Of a stretch of DNA of 64,000 nucleotides, positions 60,701 through 64,000 are shown piece after piece. Below the pieces are notes generated by a model. The model ran no database searches, had not been told where the DNA came from, and saw only the letters and a program-made list of their open reading frames with translations. A program made the translations under genes and the position numbers. Source of the DNA: Achatina immaculata (Eukaryota; Mollusca; Gastropoda; Stylommatophora; Achatinidae); contig CM019700.1 in the NCBI GenBank assembly GCA_009760885.1, forward strand, positions 5,422,488-5,486,487. The letters run 5' to 3'. Position 1 is the first letter of the stretch. Each line of letters opens with the position of its first letter.

Positions 60701-61475
60701 GTGAATTCCATGCAAGAAAAAACAGATAGCCTATCTTCACTGGCTAGCAAAATAGGACTTGAAATTAACAAGGACAAAACAAAAATAATGAAAATTCCCA
60801 TCAATCAAAATGGAAAAATACACATAGAAGGGACAGATATTGAAGAAGTCAATCAATTTGCATACCTTGGCAGCTACATAGACCAGGATGGTGACACTAG
60901 AAAGGAAGTTAGGATCAGAATTGCAAAAGCAGCATCAATCTTCAAGAATCTTGAGAACATATGGAATTCAAAAGTTATAAGCACAAAAACCAAGTTAAGA
61001 CTATTCAATTCAAATGTAATATCCACCCTCATTTATGCATGCGAAAGCTGGAAAACAACTAAAGAAATAGAAAATAAATTAGACTCTTTTGAAAACAAAT
61101 GCCTAAGGAAAATACTCGGCATCAAGTGGAATGAATTCAAGAACAATGCAGAGATAAGACAGATGACTGAACAACAACCAGTCTCACGGGTGATCAGGAA
61201 AAGGAGATGGACATATGTTGGCCACTTGATGAGAAGAAATGAGCAGAGAATCCCAAAACAAGCTATCAAGTGGAACACAACAGGCCGAAGAAAAAGGGGC
61301 AGACCGCGTGAAACTCTGAAGAGAACATTATTAAGAGAGGCCAAGTTAACAGGCATAAAATCCTTTGATGAGGTTGAAAGACTCGCCGAAGACAGGAAAA
61401 ATTGGCGAACTACTTTGCGAGCCCTATGTGACGTCTAACGGCACGGGAAGGATATAAGATATAAGATATAAGAAG
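60701..61475 (+). mobile_element. LINE family 4, 5'-truncated, 245-codon open end
   Basis: Uninterrupted frame 60701-61438: 'GLEINKDKTKIM', 'NQFAYLGSYIDQDGDTRKEV', 'LIYACESWKTTKEIENKLDS', '[20 protein letters not shown]' and '[14 protein letters not shown]', stop, then 'GGCACGGGAAGGATATAAG' and (ATATAAG)n. It is the post-palm part of an RTE-like RT. The catalytic ADD is missing, so this is not a functional enzyme. Confidence 0.92.
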
Positions 61476-61534
61476 CTGTTTCTACTATTTGCCTAGTTTA
61501 TACATTTTACTCCAAGAAAAGAGAGATCCCTAAA

Positions 61535-61670
61535 TAGAAATTAACACTGAATGGCACAATATTAAAGCAGGTAGACAAGTTCAAGTATTTAGGAACAATC
61601 CTGGCGTCAGATGTAAGATGCCTAGCGGAAATAATGAGCAGAACAACCCAAGGTAAGATACGAATAATTA
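61535..61670 (+). pseudogene. LINE RT relic (family 3-like thumb region)
   Basis: 'QVDKFKYLGTILASD' and 'EIMSRTTQGKIR' resemble the 'F.YLG..L..DG...EI..RI..AK' block of LINE RTs. The open stretch is short and flanked by repeat P. Confidence 0.7.
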
Positions 61671-61674
61671 AAGT

Positions 61675-61900
61675 GTATGTATATAAAACTAAATATATAA
61701 CCACACACGAAGTCACTGCAGCAAAGCTGTAAAACAAAATGTTAAACTATTTTTTTTAGTGGGAACAGCTTTCTTAATTAGCAAGCACACAATTGTAATG
61801 TTTCGGTTTGCACCTTAATCATACAAAATCATACAGAACAAAGAAACAGAGACAGAAGATACAATATAAATTCACATGAATGCTATATGGTATAACAAAT
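61675..61900 (+). repeat. Repeat family P copy
   Basis: 'GTGTATGTATATAAAACTAA', 'GCAGCAAAGCTGTAAAACAA', 'AATGTTTCGGTTTGCACCTT', 'AATCATACAAAATCATACAG' and 'AATTCACATGAATGCTATAT'. Confidence 0.7.
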
Positions 61901-61901
61901 C

Positions 61902-61972
61902 AGTCAGTCAGTCATTTGCATGTCCCTTGCGGAACTTTGCCTCCCTAACAGCTCTCCTGTAGGCATCTCAGT
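61902..61972 (-). mobile_element. LINE family 2 3' stub
   Basis: (CAGT)n, 'CATTTGCATGTCCCTTGCGG', 'AACTTTGCCTCCCTAACAGC' and 'TCTCCTGTAGGCATCTC'. Confidence 0.88.
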
Positions 61973-62412
61973 AATGGTAGAAAATTGTAGAAAATGGTGT
62001 AACAAATGAGAATTTTTTTAAAAATTGAATAAATGGAGCATTTAGCTGTGACTTTCAAGAAGCTGCCAAAAAGATAAGAAAGTACACAGGAACTTTCCGC
62101 TGATGTTTATAAAATATGTTTAGTTTTACATTTTAAAAAACCCAGAGTGTTGCATTGAAAAAAAATATGAAAGACAGGTAGATTTGTACAGGTTACAATA
62201 AAATCCCAGCGAGATTACTGCGTCAGTATAAGCTGGAGATTCTGGTAACGCATATCGGATAAAACGCAAATTTCACGTGTAATGAGCCAACCGCTTGGAA
62301 AACCAGGATAGTGGCTATTTTCTGACATTTTGCAATCTTTGAGAGTGAGTCTATCTAAGAGGACATAAGAGTGCCTTGGCATCAATATTTTGCAGGGGTT
62401 AATTATCCTGTT

Positions 62413-64000
62413 CCCCCGTGTGGTACCCGGGATCTGCAAAGAATAGGACCACTGTACCCTACCATGCATGATCGTAAAAGGCGACTAAGGAGGGTTCAGC
62501 ATAGGGCCAGCAACCCTATCTGGTAAAAAACTATCAGACTGCTACAGAAACAGAAGCAAGGGAAAAAGCAAATGCAGGTGGAAGGAGAAATGCTTATCAG
62601 GAAACTGAGCCCATGAAGGTTGTGGATGAAAGCCAGCCACTGGAAGTCCCCAGCCCGACTGCAGACCTCCTGGAACCTAAACAAAAGATGCAAATAGGCA
62701 GCTGGAATGTAAGAACACTAAACCAGACTGGAAAACTAGCACAAACCATCAAGGAAATGCACAAATACAAACTAGACATACTAGGAATACAAGAAGCAAG
62801 ATGGACAGGACAAGGCAGAAGGAAATTAACAACACAGCACACAGAAGATACAATAATATGGTCAGGTAAAGAAGATCTTCATGAAGGAGGAGTAGCATTG
62901 ATTATAACAAAAGAAGCATCAAGAGCATTGCTGAAATGGACCCCAATAAATGAGAGATTATTATATGCACGGTTCAACTCAAGATTCACGAAGCTGTCTA
63001 TTATAGTTTGTTATGCACCAACAGAAGCAGCTGAAGAGGAATTAAAAGAAGATTTTTACAACAGCCTCCAAGCCACAGTAGAAACAATACCCAAGCATGA
63101 TATGCTACTCATCTTGGGCGACTTCAATGCAAAAGTAGGTGAAGGAAATGAAGATAGAAGAAGAATCATGGGAAGAGAAGGAATCGGAGAAATAAATGAA
63201 AATGGAGAAAGACTGTGCAGTTTCTGTGAAGAAAACATGATGACCATCGGAGGGACAATTTTCCAACACAAAAACATCCATAAAATGACTTGGAGGTCAC
63301 CAGATAAAACCACAGAAAACCAAATCGATCACATACTAATAAACAACAAGTGGAAACGGTCACTACAAGATGTGCGAGCAAGGAAAGGAGCAGATATAGG
63401 AAGTGATCACAACCTTCTGGTAGCAAAAATAAAACTAAAATTAAGGAAAGCCAGAATCGGAGAACACAGAAAGATACATTTTGATACAAGAAAACTGAAA
63501 GACCAGCAAATAAGAAATGAATTCTCAATAATACTTAAGAACCGCTTCAGTGTCCTACAAGATGAAGCAGAAATGTCCATATTAGAGTTCAATAAAACAC
63601 TACAGGAAACAGCAAAAGAGGTGCTGGGATATCGGAAAAGGAGAAAAGAGGAATGGATAAGTGAGACCACATGGAAAAGATAGAGCAAAGAAAAGAAATC
63701 AAGAAAAAATTACTGAACACCAAATCACAACGGCTTAAAGAACGAGTTTTAAGTAATTATGCACAAAAAGACAAAGAAGTGAAGGAATCATGCCGTCAAG
63801 ATAAACGTCAATATTATGACAACTTAGCAGAGACAGCAGAGAAAGCAGCATATACAAATGACATGAAAACCATATATAAAATCACAAAGCAGATGACAGG
63901 TAACTTCAATACAAGATGTGAAAGTGCAGTAAGAACACAAAATGGACAACTGGTCAGTGGAGAAAGAGAAAAAATTGAAAGATGGAGGGAACACTTTAAC
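62413..64000 (+). mobile_element. LINE family 1 copy 2, 5' half, continues past window
   Basis: Begins CCCCCGTGTGGTACCCGGG like copy 1. About a dozen differences were counted over roughly 1590 bp, so more than 99 percent identical by hand comparison. The 3' half lies outside the window. Confidence 0.95.
62613..64000 (+). pseudogene. LINE family 1 EN-RT, copy 2, one-base deletion, cut by window end
   Basis: The frame 62613-63683 holds the full APE-like endonuclease with '[16 protein letters not shown]', '[12 protein letters not shown]' and 'GSDHNLL'. It ends early because one G is missing near 63674 (CATGGAAAAG against CATGGGAAAAG in copy 1). Past that point the RT frame continues open to the window edge, and the A run that breaks copy 1 is normal here. 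The two copies thus carry different single-base lesions. Confidence 0.93.

Overview
The window is eukaryotic, animal-type nuclear DNA: one spliced gene is scattered across about 44-49 kb of the minus strand, and everything around it is repeats. The gene is an orthologue of ARMC8, the armadillo-repeat scaffold of the CTLH/GID ubiquitin ligase (yeast Gid5/Vid28 family). I assembled it by hand from 19 exons with GT-AG borders and consistent phases, from the ATG at 60169 to a last well-supported exon at 16853-16940. A very tentative final exon lies at 10791-10824. The density of RTE-like LINE ends, tRNA-derived SINEs, piggyBac and mariner relics and minisatellites suggests an invertebrate, perhaps a lophotrochozoan such as a mollusc. 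That placement is inference, not something the sequence proves.

Layout. Bases 1-10.8 kb are intergenic, with minisatellites (27 bp, about 55-60 bp, 30 bp and 49 bp units), a decayed reverse transcriptase and several LINE and SINE ends. From 10.8 to 60.2 kb lies ARMC8. Its introns hold at least five LINE families, recognisable by their C-terminal coding tails and by different simple-repeat 3' tails. They also hold tRNA SINEs, piggyBac-type elements at TTAA sites, a deleted mariner, a 1.48-kb non-coding retroposon with target duplications, and a repeat family whose ends vaguely recall hammerhead/Penelope-like elements. Upstream of the ATG, 60.2-64 kb holds LINE fragments and the 5' half of a very young LINE, a second copy of the complete 3.2-kb element at 22.4-25.6 kb.

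Most notable structure. (1) Minisatellites sit at or within about 100 bp of splice sites of six ARMC8 exons (4, 5, 7, 9, 17, 19). At exons 4 and 7 the array repeats the 5' splice site itself. (2) At 20.4-26.8 kb a 36-bp minisatellite whose units often carry TTAA was entered by a piggyBac element at TTAA, and that element was then entered by a LINE with a 12-bp target duplication, so the order of events can be read directly. (3) A 1.48-kb retroposon-like element with internal subrepeats, no convincing ORF, an 11-bp target duplication and a 5'-truncated sister copy may be undescribed. (4) A symmetrical 72-nt exon candidate would insert 24 residues into ARMC8.

All identifications come from reading the sequence and remembered family features. 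No database search or alignment program was used. Repeat borders are approximate unless a target duplication is stated.
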